A DNA stretch of 64,000 nucleotides from Bacteroides fragilis (lineage in GTDB: Bacteria; Bacillota; Clostridia; Lachnospirales; Lachnospiraceae): positions 165,464 to 229,463 of the forward strand of contig JAMPFK010000001.1 of NCBI GenBank assembly GCA_023664485.1, written 5' to 3'. The notes beneath the pieces were generated by a model, which had not been told where the DNA came from, searched no databases, and worked only from the letters and a program-made list of their open reading frames with translations. This document shows positions 50,302 to 59,870 of the stretch, piece after piece. The position numbers and the translations under genes are program-made. Each line of letters begins with the position of its first letter. The stretch's first letter is position 1.

Positions 50302-50328
50302 AAAACACCGCGTATGCGGTGTTTTTTT
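50302..50328 (+). terminator. Terminator after tRNA-Leu
   Basis: AAAACACCGC and GCGGTGTTTT form a 10-bp stem around GTAT, continuing into a T-run. Confidence 0.92.
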
Positions 50329-50408
50329 ATGATAGGAAAATTGCTTTTTTATAAGAAGTGTGATAAAATAAAACGATTTCCGGGTATTCCATAAAGGGGA
50401 GGAAAATT

Positions 50409-51056
50409 ATGAAGAACAGAAAGCTGATAGCAGTTATATTCGTTATGATCGTGTTGACGCTGGCGGCCTGTGGGAATGCGGCGGAGGACGTGCCTGCTAT
50501 AGAGGAAAATGCGGACGCAGAGGCATCTGCAAACGATCTGCTTGTGAATTCACTGGAATATTTGCTGAATGAAGAAGGCGTGCCGCCCATTCCGGAGGGA
50601 CAGGCGCCGGAAGGAGAGGACAGGAGGCCGGAGAAGGAGGAAACGGCCGCGCAGGCGGAGGTGACGATTTATTACGGGAATGGCGCGTCCAATATGCTGA
50701 GCAGCGAGATGACGGCAATGGAGCAGGTGACGGCTGAAAATCTGATCGACGCTTTATTGAAGCACAATATTGTATCCCTGGGAACGAAGGTTAATTCTTT
50801 CGAGGAGGAAGAGGCCGGCGGCATAAAGAAGCTTCGCCTGGATTTGTCCAGGACTTTTCGGGAATATTTAAAGACAATGACGCAGGAGGGCGAGAAGATC
50901 ATTATATCGTCCGTGGCGGCCACTTTTTTAGAGGCCTATGATGCGGAGGAAATCGTGATTACGGTGGATGGAAAAGTGCTCGAAACGGATCATACGAGTT
51001 ATGAGGAGCCGATCCGGCTTTCATCGGAGGCATTTGCCGCGCCGCTCAGCGAATAG
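50409..51056 (+). CDS. GerMN-domain lipoprotein
   Basis: A 215-residue lipoprotein with signal peptide and lipobox LAAC (Cys21), an acidic linker (~25-75) and a C-terminal GerMN domain (~78-215: VTIYYGNGASNMLSSEMTAM, TAENLIDALLKHNIV, KKLRLDLSRTFREYL, TVDGK). GerMN occurs in the sporulation protein GerM, needed in B. subtilis for engulfment and germination, and in unrelated lipoproteins. AAGGGGAGGAAAATT precedes the ATG. It supports a spore-forming host but is not proof. Confidence 0.85.
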   Translation: MKNRKLIAVIFVMIVLTLAACGNAAEDVPAIEENADAEASANDLLVNSLEYLLNEEGVPPIPEGQAPEGEDRRPEKEETAAQAEVTIYYGNGASNMLSSEMTAMEQVTAENLIDALLKHNIVSLGTKVNSFEEEEAGGIKKLRLDLSRTFREYLKTMTQEGEKIIISSVAATFLEAYDAEEIVITVDGKVLETDHTSYEEPIRLSSEAFAAPLSE

Positions 51057-51101
51057 GCCGGAATTTGTGACCGGCAAAAGCAGAAAGGGGAATGAGAAAA
51101 A

Positions 51102-51731
51102 ATGGCAGAAATATCGGAGAGAGAGCAGCTGATTTTTGATATCGCGCAGATAGAATGGGATATGTTCCAGCATGTCTATAATACGGGGGGCCGCGCGTCC
51201 TGTCAGGACGATCCGGATACTTTTTTCCGCATGAGGATGAGCCAGTGGATGGTATATTCGGACGAACTGCTCATGAGCTACCGGAAAGACTGTGAGCGGG
51301 CGTATGAGGAAGGCAGGAACCTGATCTTTGAAAAATATGGAAGAATGATGGAAAGCACTTTTCCGGAAGAATATGAGAAGATAAAAGAATATCTGCCAGA
51401 CGTGTCGGATAGAAAAGAGATTGTGGAGCAGATCGTCAAGGTGCATTTGAAATGGGATGCGCAGATGCTTGCCGATTACCCGAATATCCGAAAAAGGGGG
51501 CGGACTATGACGACCGCGCAGGATAATGGAATGGACGGCTCTTCTATGGAAAGTTATTTAAGAGCGGAGCTTTTAACGTATTCCCTTAAAACCCTGCGGC
51601 TTTTCCGGCAGGAGACGGAGGAGGCCGATAAAAAGGGAGAAAGCCTGTTAAAGCAGATCATCACCAACGAAACGCTGTTCTATGGCTATCAGTCCCTCGA
51701 AGATTGTGAAAAAAAAGTGTTGAAAAGCTAA
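51102..51731 (+). CDS. DUF4125 family protein
   Basis: A 209-residue soluble protein with the DUF4125 hallmarks IAQIEWDMFQHVYNTGGRA, ASCQDDPDTFFRMRMSQW, YRKDCERAYEEGRNLIFEK and YGRMMESTFPEEY. The function of this family is not known. AGAAAGGGG precedes the ATG. It is 45 bases after the GerMN gene and its end overlaps that of the convergent zinc-ribbon gene by four bases. Confidence 0.9.
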   Translation: MAEISEREQLIFDIAQIEWDMFQHVYNTGGRASCQDDPDTFFRMRMSQWMVYSDELLMSYRKDCERAYEEGRNLIFEKYGRMMESTFPEEYEKIKEYLPDVSDRKEIVEQIVKVHLKWDAQMLADYPNIRKRGRTMTTAQDNGMDGSSMESYLRAELLTYSLKTLRLFRQETEEADKKGESLLKQIITNETLFYGYQSLEDCEKKVLKS

Positions 51732-52438
51732 AAATGCAGACGCCTGTGTACTTCGTTGCGCAGGCGTTTTTTTGCGAGAATGGTGATCAGCGTGATATCG
51801 ATGATAACGCATACCGTCAATACGACGGCGGACCATGTAATGCGGTATGGGACGCGGCAGAAGCGCTTGATCAACAGTTCCAGCGCGATACATAAAATGG
51901 GAACCTCTGTGAAAAAATAGAGGGAGCCGCTCAGGATGGAAAAAGGAAATTTATGCGCGAGCAGGGTAAAAAGCTCGATTAAGGCCGTTACGGTAATGAC
52001 GATCGGCAGTCCGAGCTGCCAGAACCATCTCGCGGTCGCGTTGGTGGTCAGGAAGGTAATCAGATACAGATAAACGCCTACGGCGATGCCGTCCGCCAGA
52101 AGGGCGATATATACCGGTGTTTTCGTATAAATGACAGCCGGAAAAGTGAAAAAGAACAGGCAGATGCAGACGCCGATGACAAGAAAAGACCAAAGGCTGT
52201 TTTTGAATACAAACAGGTTCAGCAGAAAACAGGTAATGCTCGTAGCGGACAGGACAACGGACAGCAAAATGCCCAGATCCTTTCTTTTTGCGACCTCGAC
52301 CTGGCCTTTTGCGGCCGGATAAGGACCCGGCCCCGCCGCGGGGTAAGGCTGTTGTGGATTTATGACGGGTGTGCCGCAGAGCGGACATTCTTTTAAGGAT
52401 GCTTCCAGCTCCACGCCGCAGTTCACACAATATGACAT
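51728..52438 (-). CDS. Zinc-ribbon membrane protein
   Basis: A 236-residue protein. An N-terminal zinc ribbon (Cys4, Cys7, Cys18, Cys21 in CVNCG and CPLCG) is joined by a Pro/Ala/Gly linker (~27-45) to six hydrophobic segments. I believe this matches a family seen next to condensation-type acyltransferases in clostridia (possibly DUF6320), but the number is from memory. AGGTATAACG precedes the ATG. It lies 52 bases after the acyltransferase gene on the same strand, so the two probably act together at the membrane. Confidence 0.82.
   Translation of the reverse strand: MSYCVNCGVELEASLKECPLCGTPVINPQQPYPAAGPGPYPAAKGQVEVAKRKDLGILLSVVLSATSITCFLLNLFVFKNSLWSFLVIGVCICLFFFTFPAVIYTKTPVYIALLADGIAVGVYLYLITFLTTNATARWFWQLGLPIVITVTALIELFTLLAHKFPFSILSGSLYFFTEVPILCIALELLIKRFCRVPYRITWSAVVLTVCVIIDITLITILAKKRLRNEVHRRLHF
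51740..51773 (+). terminator. Terminator after the DUF4125 gene
   Basis: ACGCCTG (51740-51746) pairs with CAGGCGT (51761-51767), followed by seven T. It lies within the 3' end of the opposite zinc-ribbon gene. Confidence 0.8.
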
Positions 52439-52490
52439 CGTTATACCTCCCAGCCTGCTTTGCAGGCGTTTTCTGATATGCAGCGCCGGT

Positions 52491-53810
52491 TCAGCGTTTT
52501 GCTTCCCGGTTGCTTTCTATTTTTACATGGATGCCGTCCTGGACCAGTTTCCGGAAAAAGAAGCATTCCACGTCAGTTTCCCTGATGCTGCTCGCAAAAT
52601 TGATGGTAAGCGTGTCCTCAAAGCTGATGATGGCGCAGTTGGTACGGGAAGAAAAAGGCTGGCCCATATAGATATCGAACCGTTCGATATAGGGCTTCAT
52701 ATCCTCCGGTACTTTCAGGGCGCCCATGTTCGTCAGTCCCGCGGAAGAATTTTTGTCCTGTACCTTTGTATAAAAGGTGCGGACGACGAAATCCTTGATA
52801 AAGAGCGGCACCACACGGATGACGGGGTTGCGCTGTGTGGCGGCGTTGGTCGTGATATCGCCGCGTAAGAATTTTTCATTGATATAATATTTCATATAAT
52901 GATGGATCTGTTCAACGATTTCTTCAAACGTATAATCGCCCAGCCGCGGGTCGATGGAAGGATAGACCATTGTGATAAAATTGCGGAGCGTTTTGGAAGG
53001 GAAAAAACGCCGCAGATTGACAGGCATCGCAATTTTTACGGGCCTTATCTGATAGGGCGCGTCGTTTTCCTGTTTCTGCAAAAGCGCGTAGAGCAGGACC
53101 GCGTTGAGGTATTCGGTCAGGGTCGCGTCGTATTTTCCGGCCACGGACATGACCTCCTGGACGGACATAATGCCGTCGATGATATTCAGGGTATAAAAAG
53201 GTTCTTTCGTTCCCCGGACGCGGTAGGTCTTTTCACCGGGCCTCGGCGGCCGTACCCTCGCGTTGGCATAGCGCATGTAAGCGTCCTCCAGCTCTTCCGG
53301 GTCGGGATCCTCGTTGATATTTAAGACAAAGCCCGACGGCGTGATACAATGACCGAGAAGCCCCAGGTATACCGAGATCAGGGTCTGCAGCACGCACATG
53401 CCGCCTGTGCCGTCTCCAAGGCAGTGGTGCGCTTCAAGGGAAATCCTCCTGCCATAATAATAGACGCGGAGCAGATATCGGTTATTGGCCCTGAAAGGCA
53501 TAGGCATACAGGGATTTTTGATATCGGGTATGACGAAAGGGCCGGGCCTGCCGTTTGCCTCCAGATAGCGCCAGAAAAGGCCCTTTCTGATAGCGACCTT
53601 ATAGGTCGGGAAACGGGGCAGCGTCATATCCAGCGCTTCCTGTAAAAGAAGGGGATCGACTTCCTCCTTCATTAACGCGGACAGGCGGTATACGGAAGAA
53701 AAATCCTTTCTTTGCAGAGTCGGGTAGACGATCGCGGACAGATCGAGCTTGTACCAGACTTCCCGTTTGTTTTTAAGCGTTGCTGCTTTCTTTTTACCGG
53801 AAACGGACAT
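52491..53810 (-). CDS. Condensation/alcohol acetyltransferase-like enzyme
   Basis: A 439-residue protein of the CoA-dependent acyltransferase (CAT/condensation) superfamily. The active-site motif HHxxxDG is His128-His129-CLG-Asp133-Gly134 in ISLEAHHCLGDGTGG, and TSAGLTN-type strands near the C-terminus (NSSAGLTNMGALKVP) form the second half. It should transfer an acyl group from CoA or a carrier to an alcohol or amine, as in alcohol acetyltransferases and PapA-like enzymes. The ATG at 53810 follows AGGGGAATCATT. No carrier protein is nearby. It pairs with a zinc-ribbon membrane protein and faces a divergent esterase gene. Confidence 0.83.
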   Translation of the reverse strand: MSVSGKKKAATLKNKREVWYKLDLSAIVYPTLQRKDFSSVYRLSALMKEEVDPLLLQEALDMTLPRFPTYKVAIRKGLFWRYLEANGRPGPFVIPDIKNPCMPMPFRANNRYLLRVYYYGRRISLEAHHCLGDGTGGMCVLQTLISVYLGLLGHCITPSGFVLNINEDPDPEELEDAYMRYANARVRPPRPGEKTYRVRGTKEPFYTLNIIDGIMSVQEVMSVAGKYDATLTEYLNAVLLYALLQKQENDAPYQIRPVKIAMPVNLRRFFPSKTLRNFITMVYPSIDPRLGDYTFEEIVEQIHHYMKYYINEKFLRGDITTNAATQRNPVIRVVPLFIKDFVVRTFYTKVQDKNSSAGLTNMGALKVPEDMKPYIERFDIYMGQPFSSRTNCAIISFEDTLTINFASSIRETDVECFFFRKLVQDGIHVKIESNREAKR

Positions 53811-53977
53811 AATGATTCCCCTGTGAACACTGAATACGAATTCCCAATAGCAATATAATACAGTATAACACAAAAGGGAACTTTTATGGTACAATATTAT
53901 CAAATAGCAGAAAAAAAGGTTATGCTCAGGGCGGGGCATGTTCCGGGGCGCCGCCGGAGTAGAAGGGTCAAAGCGAT

Positions 53978-54874
53978 ATGGCGATTTCGGAGAAAAAGAA
54001 TCAAAATCTGATGCATCTTATCAGGAGAGTGCATGGCGTGGTGGAAAGCGCGGATCTCGAAAAGCACAGGCAGTCACAGGATCATTTCGGCGTTCTGCTC
54101 GGAAACAGCAGGGAAGTGGATATCCGGGAATTTGAAATCGAAGGGATTCACGGGGAATGGACTTCCGTAAACAGGGCGCATATGAAAAAATATATCATTC
54201 TATATTGTCACGGGGGCGGCTATTCGACAGGCAGCAGCCTGTATGCGCGGACGCTGACGACGAAGTTCGCGATGTCTACGTCGATGGACGTGCTGTGCTT
54301 TGACTACAGGCTGGCACCGGAAAATCCTTATCCGGCGGCGGCAGAAGACGCCATGAAAATATGGAATTATCTGATGCTCCTCGGTTATGGAGCGCGGGAT
54401 ATCATTCTTGCCGGCGATTCGGCGGGCGGCAATCTTGCCCTGTCCCTCGTTCTGAAGCTGAAAGAGGAGAACAGGCTTTTGCCGAGGGGCCTCGTGCTGA
54501 TGTCTCCGTGGACGGACTTAACGGCCTCCGGGAAATCCCATACCACCCGCGCGGATATCGATCCCGTATTGAACGCCGGATATCTGCAGAAGATGACGGA
54601 TAATTATGCGGCGGGAGAGGATTTGGAAAATCCGTTGATTTCACCGTTATTCGGGAGCTATGAAGGCTTTCCGCCGACCTATATTCAGGCGGGGGATAAC
54701 GAGATTTTACTGAACGACGCGACGATGCTGCATAAGAAGATGATCAAAGAAAACGTATCGGTGAAAATAGATATTTTCAAGGGGATGTGGCATGTATTCC
54801 AGATGTCGCCTTTTAAAACGGCATACGAGGCGATGGATAAAAACGCGGAATTCATCTACGATATCTGCAGATAG
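53978..54874 (+). CDS. HSL-family alpha/beta hydrolase (esterase)
   Basis: A 298-residue esterase of the hormone-sensitive-lipase family. CHGGGYSTGS (HGGG at 78-81) forms the oxyanion hole, GDSAGG has nucleophile Ser148, and the Asp in IQAGDNEILLND and His in GMWHVFQ complete the triad. It lacks a signal peptide. Such enzymes remove short acyl chains, typically acetyl. AGAAGGG precedes the ATG. It diverges from the acyltransferase gene with 167 bases between, so the pair may add and remove the same acyl group; that is inference. Confidence 0.9.
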   Translation: MAISEKKNQNLMHLIRRVHGVVESADLEKHRQSQDHFGVLLGNSREVDIREFEIEGIHGEWTSVNRAHMKKYIILYCHGGGYSTGSSLYARTLTTKFAMSTSMDVLCFDYRLAPENPYPAAAEDAMKIWNYLMLLGYGARDIILAGDSAGGNLALSLVLKLKEENRLLPRGLVLMSPWTDLTASGKSHTTRADIDPVLNAGYLQKMTDNYAAGEDLENPLISPLFGSYEGFPPTYIQAGDNEILLNDATMLHKKMIKENVSVKIDIFKGMWHVFQMSPFKTAYEAMDKNAEFIYDICR

Positions 54875-55016
54875 GACGACAGAAAAAAAGGATTTTGGGC
54901 GTAAGGACAGAATATTATAAATAGAGTCAGTATGGAATGATATGGAATCAATATTTACGGACATTCAGCCGGAAAGCAGGCTGTGCAAGACGGCTGTGTA
55001 AGACTGAGGGATTGTC

Positions 55017-56021
55017 ATGAATATACGGGAAAGCCTGGAACAGTGGGAAAAAGAATATTTAAGCCCCTGCGCGATGCTCAGCATGGAGTCCAGAGGGAGG
55101 AGCAAGCCGGAAGAGCAATGCGATATCAGACCGGTATTTCAGCGCGACAGGGACAGGATCATACATAGCAAGTCTTTTCGGAGACTGAAAGATAAAACGC
55201 AGGTTTTTTTGACGCCGGAGGGGGATCATTACCGGACGCGGCTGACGCATACGCTGGAGGTCAGTCAGAATGCCAGGACGATTGCCAAGGCATTGCAGCT
55301 GAATGAAGATCTGGTAGAAGCGATCGCGCTCGGCCACGATCTGGGGCATACGCCTTTTGGCCATGCGGGAGAGCGGGCGCTTGACCGCGTATGTCCTTAT
55401 GGCTTCAGCCATAACGAACAGAGCGTCAGGACCGTAGATCTGATAGAAAAAGACGGCCAGGGCATCAACTTAACTTATGAGGTAAAAGACGGCATCCTGA
55501 ATCATCAGACATCCGGATCGCCCTGTACATTAGAAGGAAGGGTGGTCAGGCTTTCTGATAAAATAGCTTATATTCATCACGATATGGATGATGCGATCCG
55601 GGGCGGCATCTTAAAGGAGAGCGATGTGCCGAAAGAGATCGGCGATGTGATCGGTTATAGCTGCGGGCAGCGGCTGGATTTTTTTATTCATGATATCGTG
55701 ACGACGAGCCGGGGACAGAACGATATCCGTATGTCGCCCGATGTGGCGGACGCCATGCACAGGCTGCGGAAATTTATGTTTGAAAATGTATACCAGAATC
55801 CGGTCGCCAAGAGCGAAGAGGGAAAGGCGGAGATGCTGATCGAAACGCTGTATGAATATTACAGGAAGCATATTGATAAACTGCCGGCATTTCTGCTCCG
55901 TCTGCGGGAAGCGGGGGAACCGGAGGAAAAGCTGGTATGCGATTATATCGGATCCATGACGGATCGATATGCGATTGCGAAATATCAGGAGATTTATATT
56001 CCGAAAACATGGCACAGGTGA
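55017..56021 (+). CDS. dgt: dGTP triphosphohydrolase-like protein
   Basis: A 334-residue HD-fold enzyme. RRLKDKTQVFLTPEGDHYRT, RLTHTLEVSQ, GHDLGHTPFGHAGE and the later YIHHDMDD give the metal and nucleotide sites of deoxyguanosinetriphosphate triphosphohydrolase-like proteins, which cut dNTPs to deoxynucleoside and tripolyphosphate. The length fits the shorter Firmicute type. GAGGGATTGTC precedes the ATG. It stands 117 bases before dnaG, a common arrangement in Clostridia, and may be in the same replication-linked transcript. Confidence 0.93.
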   Translation: MNIRESLEQWEKEYLSPCAMLSMESRGRSKPEEQCDIRPVFQRDRDRIIHSKSFRRLKDKTQVFLTPEGDHYRTRLTHTLEVSQNARTIAKALQLNEDLVEAIALGHDLGHTPFGHAGERALDRVCPYGFSHNEQSVRTVDLIEKDGQGINLTYEVKDGILNHQTSGSPCTLEGRVVRLSDKIAYIHHDMDDAIRGGILKESDVPKEIGDVIGYSCGQRLDFFIHDIVTTSRGQNDIRMSPDVADAMHRLRKFMFENVYQNPVAKSEEGKAEMLIETLYEYYRKHIDKLPAFLLRLREAGEPEEKLVCDYIGSMTDRYAIAKYQEIYIPKTWHR

Positions 56022-56138
56022 GAAGAACCTCGAAAACCCAGATGCCGGAAGCCGGTTTCGCAGGCCTGGCGTTTCGTTAAGAAGGTATGAGGACGTGAAG
56101 CATAAAAGTGTGGAAGGAAATCATAGAAAGGTACGATT

Positions 56139-57911
56139 ATGTATTATCCGGATGAAGTGATAGAGGAAGTGCGGGCGCGGAACGATATCGTGGATGTGAT
56201 TTCCGGGTATGTCCGTATTCAGAAAAAGGGAAGCAGTTATTTTGGGCTCTGCCCTTTTCACAACGAGAAGTCGCCGTCTTTTTCGGTATCGCAGGACAAG
56301 CAGATGTATTACTGTTTCGGCTGCGGCGCAGGGGGCAATGTTTTTACGTTTCTGATGGCCTATGAGAGCTGTTCTTTTGGAGAGGCTGTCAAGGAACTGG
56401 CCGGGAGGGCCGGCATCGCACTGCCCGAAGCGGAATATTCCGAGGAGGTCCGGAAAAGGGAAAGCAGACGGGCAAAGCTCCTCGAAGTGAACAGGGAGGC
56501 GGCAAAATATTTTTATTATGTGCTGCGTTCGCCAAGGGGGGCAGCAGGTTATCGTTATTTGTCAGGCAGGGAATTAAGCGACGAAACGATGAAAAAGTTC
56601 GGCCTCGGTTTTGCCGGGGTGACGAATAACGAAATGTCGGCTTATCTGCGTTCCAAAGGGTATGACGACGGACTGATCCGGGATGCGGGACTCGCCAGTT
56701 ACGACGAAAAGCGCGGTATGTACGATAAATTCTGGAACCGGGTCATGTTTCCGATTCAGGATATCAGTCATCGCGTCATCGGCTTCGGCGGCCGGGTCAT
56801 GGGAGACGGACAGCCGAAGTATCTGAATTCGCCGGAGACCATGATTTTTGATAAAAGCAGAAACCTGTACGGATTGAATTTTGCGAGAACCTCGCGGAAG
56901 AACAATATTATTTTATGCGAGGGATATATGGATGTCATCGCCATGCACCAGGCCGGTTTTACGCAGGCGGCGGCCTCTCTCGGAACGGCTTTTACGGTGG
57001 GACAGGCTAATTTGCTGCGGCGTTATACGCAGGAAGTGCTGCTCGCCTATGACAGCGACGGAGCGGGCGTGAACGCGGCGCTCAGGGCGATCGGTATTTT
57101 GCGGGAGACCGGGCTGCGGGGCAGGATCATCGATATGTCGCCGGCAAAAGATCCGGACGAATTCATTAAGGCAAACGGCGCGGAAGCTTTTCAGGAACGC
57201 ATCGATAAGGCGGAGAACAGCTTTTTCTTTGAACTGCGGATATTGGAGCGCGGCTATGATTTGAGCGATCCGGATTCCAGGACGAGGTTTTACCGGGAAA
57301 TCGCCAGAAAGCTGTGTAATTTTGAGGATGAAGTAGAACGCGAGAATTATGTGGAATCCGTAGCGGAGAAATATCATATCGGTTATGAGAATCTGCGGAA
57401 ACTGGTCGTTTCCTATGCGGCGCAGACGGGATTCGTCAAGCCGGTGACGAGGCCGAAACCTACGGTATCCGCGAAAAATACGCCGCAGGAGAATACGAAA
57501 CGTTCCCAGAGGCTGCTGCTGACATGGCTGGCCGAAGAGCCCTCGTTATATGGGAAGATTAAAAAGTATATCCAAGTGGAAGACTTTACAGAGAAGCTTT
57601 ATCAGCAGGTGGCCCGTAAGCTCTTTGAAGAGCTGGAACAGGGCAGTTTCCAGCCGGCCGCTGTTATCAGCATGTTCCAGGACGAAGAGGAACAGCGGGA
57701 GGCAGCGGCTCTGTTCAATACGAAATTACAGGAAGAAATGACGGATACAGAGAGGGAAAAAGCGTTCCATGATATTGTCTGTATGGTCAAGCGGAATAGC
57801 TTTGAATACTATTCTGACAGGGCAGGGGCGGATATCAATGCGTTAAATCAGGTAATGTCGGGGAAAAAAGCGCTGGAAGAACTTAGCAAAACGCATATTT
57901 CCCTGCGTTAG
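56139..57911 (+). CDS. dnaG: DNA primase
   Basis: A 590-residue primase that makes RNA primers at the replication fork. The CHC2 zinc finger is Cys38, His41, Cys59 and Cys62 (CPFHNEKSPSFS, YYCFGCGAGG). The RNA-polymerase core and TOPRIM domain follow, with VIGFGGRVMGDGQPKYLNSP, LCEGYMDVIAMHQAG and AYDSDGAG carrying the acidic metal ligands. A C-terminal helical domain (~450-590) should bind DnaB. AGAAAGGTACGATT precedes the ATG. rpoD follows 49 bases on. Confidence 0.96.
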   Translation: MYYPDEVIEEVRARNDIVDVISGYVRIQKKGSSYFGLCPFHNEKSPSFSVSQDKQMYYCFGCGAGGNVFTFLMAYESCSFGEAVKELAGRAGIALPEAEYSEEVRKRESRRAKLLEVNREAAKYFYYVLRSPRGAAGYRYLSGRELSDETMKKFGLGFAGVTNNEMSAYLRSKGYDDGLIRDAGLASYDEKRGMYDKFWNRVMFPIQDISHRVIGFGGRVMGDGQPKYLNSPETMIFDKSRNLYGLNFARTSRKNNIILCEGYMDVIAMHQAGFTQAAASLGTAFTVGQANLLRRYTQEVLLAYDSDGAGVNAALRAIGILRETGLRGRIIDMSPAKDPDEFIKANGAEAFQERIDKAENSFFFELRILERGYDLSDPDSRTRFYREIARKLCNFEDEVERENYVESVAEKYHIGYENLRKLVVSYAAQTGFVKPVTRPKPTVSAKNTPQENTKRSQRLLLTWLAEEPSLYGKIKKYIQVEDFTEKLYQQVARKLFEELEQGSFQPAAVISMFQDEEEQREAAALFNTKLQEEMTDTEREKAFHDIVCMVKRNSFEYYSDRAGADINALNQVMSGKKALEELSKTHISLR

Positions 57912-57960
57912 AGGAAAAAATAGAACTGTTTAACCCGGAAAAGGAAGGATGGGCCAAATA

Positions 57961-59073
57961 ATGGACGAAAATGTACAGGCAAAGTTTGAAGAGCGTTTAA
58001 AAGAACTCTTAAATGTTGCTAAGAAGAAAAAGAATGTTCTGGAATATCAGGAGATCAGCGAATTTTTTCACGATATGTCACTGGAAGAGGAGCAGTTTGA
58101 CCGGATTCTGGAAACATTGGAACAGAACAATGTAGATGTCCTGCGGATTACAGAGGAGGACGATGTGGACGACGGGGAGATCATCCTGGCGGAAGAGGAC
58201 GATGTGGATGTGGAGAACATCGACTTGTCCGTGCCGGACGGCGTCAGCATCGAGGATCCTGTCAGAATGTACCTGAAGGAAATCGGTAAAGTCCCGTTGT
58301 TAAGCGCGGAAGAGGAAATCGAACTGGCCCGGAAAATGGAGATGGGGGACGAGGACGCGAAGAAAAGGTTAGCGGAAGCGAATCTCCGTCTTGTCGTCAG
58401 CATTGCGAAAAGGTATGTAGGCCGCGGTATGCTCTTTCTGGATCTGATTCAGGAAGGGAATCTGGGCTTAATTAAGGCTGTCGAAAAATTCGATTACAGG
58501 AAAGGATATAAGTTTTCCACTTATGCGACATGGTGGATTCGTCAGGCCATTACGAGAGCCATTGCCGACCAGGCGAGAACGATCCGTATTCCGGTGCATA
58601 TGGTAGAGACGATCAATAAACTGATTCGCGTGAGCAGGCAGTTACTGCAGGAACTCGGACGGGAACCAACGCCGGAAGAGATCGCTGAGGAAATGGATAT
58701 GCCTGTGGAAAGAGTGCGGGAAATTTTGAAGATATCCCAGGAACCTGTCTCGCTGGAAACGCCGATCGGCGAGGAAGAGGACAGCCATCTTGGCGATTTT
58801 ATTCAGGACGACAATGTGCCGGTACCGGCGGATGCGGCAGCCTTTACGCTGTTAAAGGAGCAGCTCGTGGAGGTGCTTGGCACTTTAACGGAAAGGGAGC
58901 AGAAGGTGCTGCGCCTGCGTTTCGGTCTGGATGACGGCCGCGCAAGAACGTTGGAGGAGGTCGGCAAGGAGTTCAGCGTTACCCGTGAGCGTATCCGCCA
59001 GATCGAGGCGAAGGCCTTGCGAAAGCTGCGCCATCCGAGCAGGAGCAGAAAGCTGAAGGATTATCTGGATTGA
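57961..59073 (+). CDS. rpoD: Primary RNA polymerase sigma factor (sigma-70/sigma-A)
   Basis: A 370-residue housekeeping sigma factor. A short acidic region 1.1 is followed by region 1.2 (DPVRMYLKEIGKVPLL), 2.1-2.4 (NLRLVVSIAKRYVGRGM, YATWWIRQAITRAI, the -10-reading helix), region 3, and 4.2 (TRERIRQIEAKALRKLR), which reads the -35. An ATG at 57949 abuts AAGGAAGG too closely, so I prefer the ATG at 57961. The stop overlaps the ATG of trmK. This factor should use the TTGACA/TATAAT promoters noted across the window. Confidence 0.96.
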   Translation: MDENVQAKFEERLKELLNVAKKKKNVLEYQEISEFFHDMSLEEEQFDRILETLEQNNVDVLRITEEDDVDDGEIILAEEDDVDVENIDLSVPDGVSIEDPVRMYLKEIGKVPLLSAEEEIELARKMEMGDEDAKKRLAEANLRLVVSIAKRYVGRGMLFLDLIQEGNLGLIKAVEKFDYRKGYKFSTYATWWIRQAITRAIADQARTIRIPVHMVETINKLIRVSRQLLQELGREPTPEEIAEEMDMPVERVREILKISQEPVSLETPIGEEEDSHLGDFIQDDNVPVPADAAAFTLLKEQLVEVLGTLTEREQKVLRLRFGLDDGRARTLEEVGKEFSVTRERIRQIEAKALRKLRHPSRSRKLKDYLD

Positions 59074-59870
59074 TGCGGGAAAAGATAGTCCTTTCGGATA
59101 GATTACAGGCTGTTGCGTCCATGGTCACAGAAGGAAACCGGGTGTGCGACATCGGATGCGACCACGGCTTTGTGCCGATTTATCTTTTGCAGCAGGGCAT
59201 CAGCCCCGGCGCGCTTGCGATGGATGTCAGGGAAGGGCCGCTCGGACAGGCCAGAGTACATATCAGGGCATATGGTCTGGAAGCGTTTATCGGGACCAGG
59301 ATCTCAGACGGGCTTGCCGCGTTCCAAAAGGGTGAGGCGGATACGCTGATTTGTGCCGGAATGGGCGGCAGGTTGATGATGCGCATTCTTTCGGAAGAGG
59401 AAGAAAAGGCGGCTTCTTTCCGGGAACTGATCTTACAGCCACAGTCGGAGGTCCGGCATTTCCGTGCTTTTCTGCGCAGGCAGGGATATCTGCTTGTGGA
59501 TGAGAATATGATAGAAGAGGACGGTAAATTTTATCCGATGATGAAAGCTGTAAAAAAACCGCATTGTTCCGATGAATCTTCAAAAACTATCCCACAGGAA
59601 GACAGTTATGACTCCTTCTGGCAGCGGATGCGGGATCGATATGGCCCCTTGCTGCTGGAAAGGAAACATCCGGTGTTATATCGGTATCTGGAACGGGAAG
59701 CGCGTATCTGCGATGAGGTACTGGAACAATTGCGGGAGCATGAAACGGAAGAAGCGGGAAAGAGAGACAGAAAAAGCGGACGTTACGAAGAAATCAGCAG
59801 ACAAAAGCAGGACTGTATACGGGTCATGCGGGAAGGGTATGGGTACGGGTATGGTGAAGATCAGGATTGA
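59073..59870 (+). CDS. trmK: tRNA (adenine-22-N1) methyltransferase
   Basis: A 265-residue class I methyltransferase. RLQAVASMVTEGNRVCDIG opens the fold; CDIGCDHGFVPIYLLQ is the SAM-binding motif, and ADTLICAGMGGRLMMRIL is typical of TrmK/YqfN, which methylates N1 of A22 in tRNA. The ATG overlaps the rpoD stop (ATGA). The C-terminal ~70 residues are charged and helical. The frame ends inside the next gene, overlapping its start by 20 bases. This order, dnaG-rpoD-trmK, is conserved in Firmicutes. Confidence 0.93.
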   Translation: MREKIVLSDRLQAVASMVTEGNRVCDIGCDHGFVPIYLLQQGISPGALAMDVREGPLGQARVHIRAYGLEAFIGTRISDGLAAFQKGEADTLICAGMGGRLMMRILSEEEEKAASFRELILQPQSEVRHFRAFLRRQGYLLVDENMIEEDGKFYPMMKAVKKPHCSDESSKTIPQEDSYDSFWQRMRDRYGPLLLERKHPVLYRYLEREARICDEVLEQLREHETEEAGKRDRKSGRYEEISRQKQDCIRVMREGYGYGYGEDQD

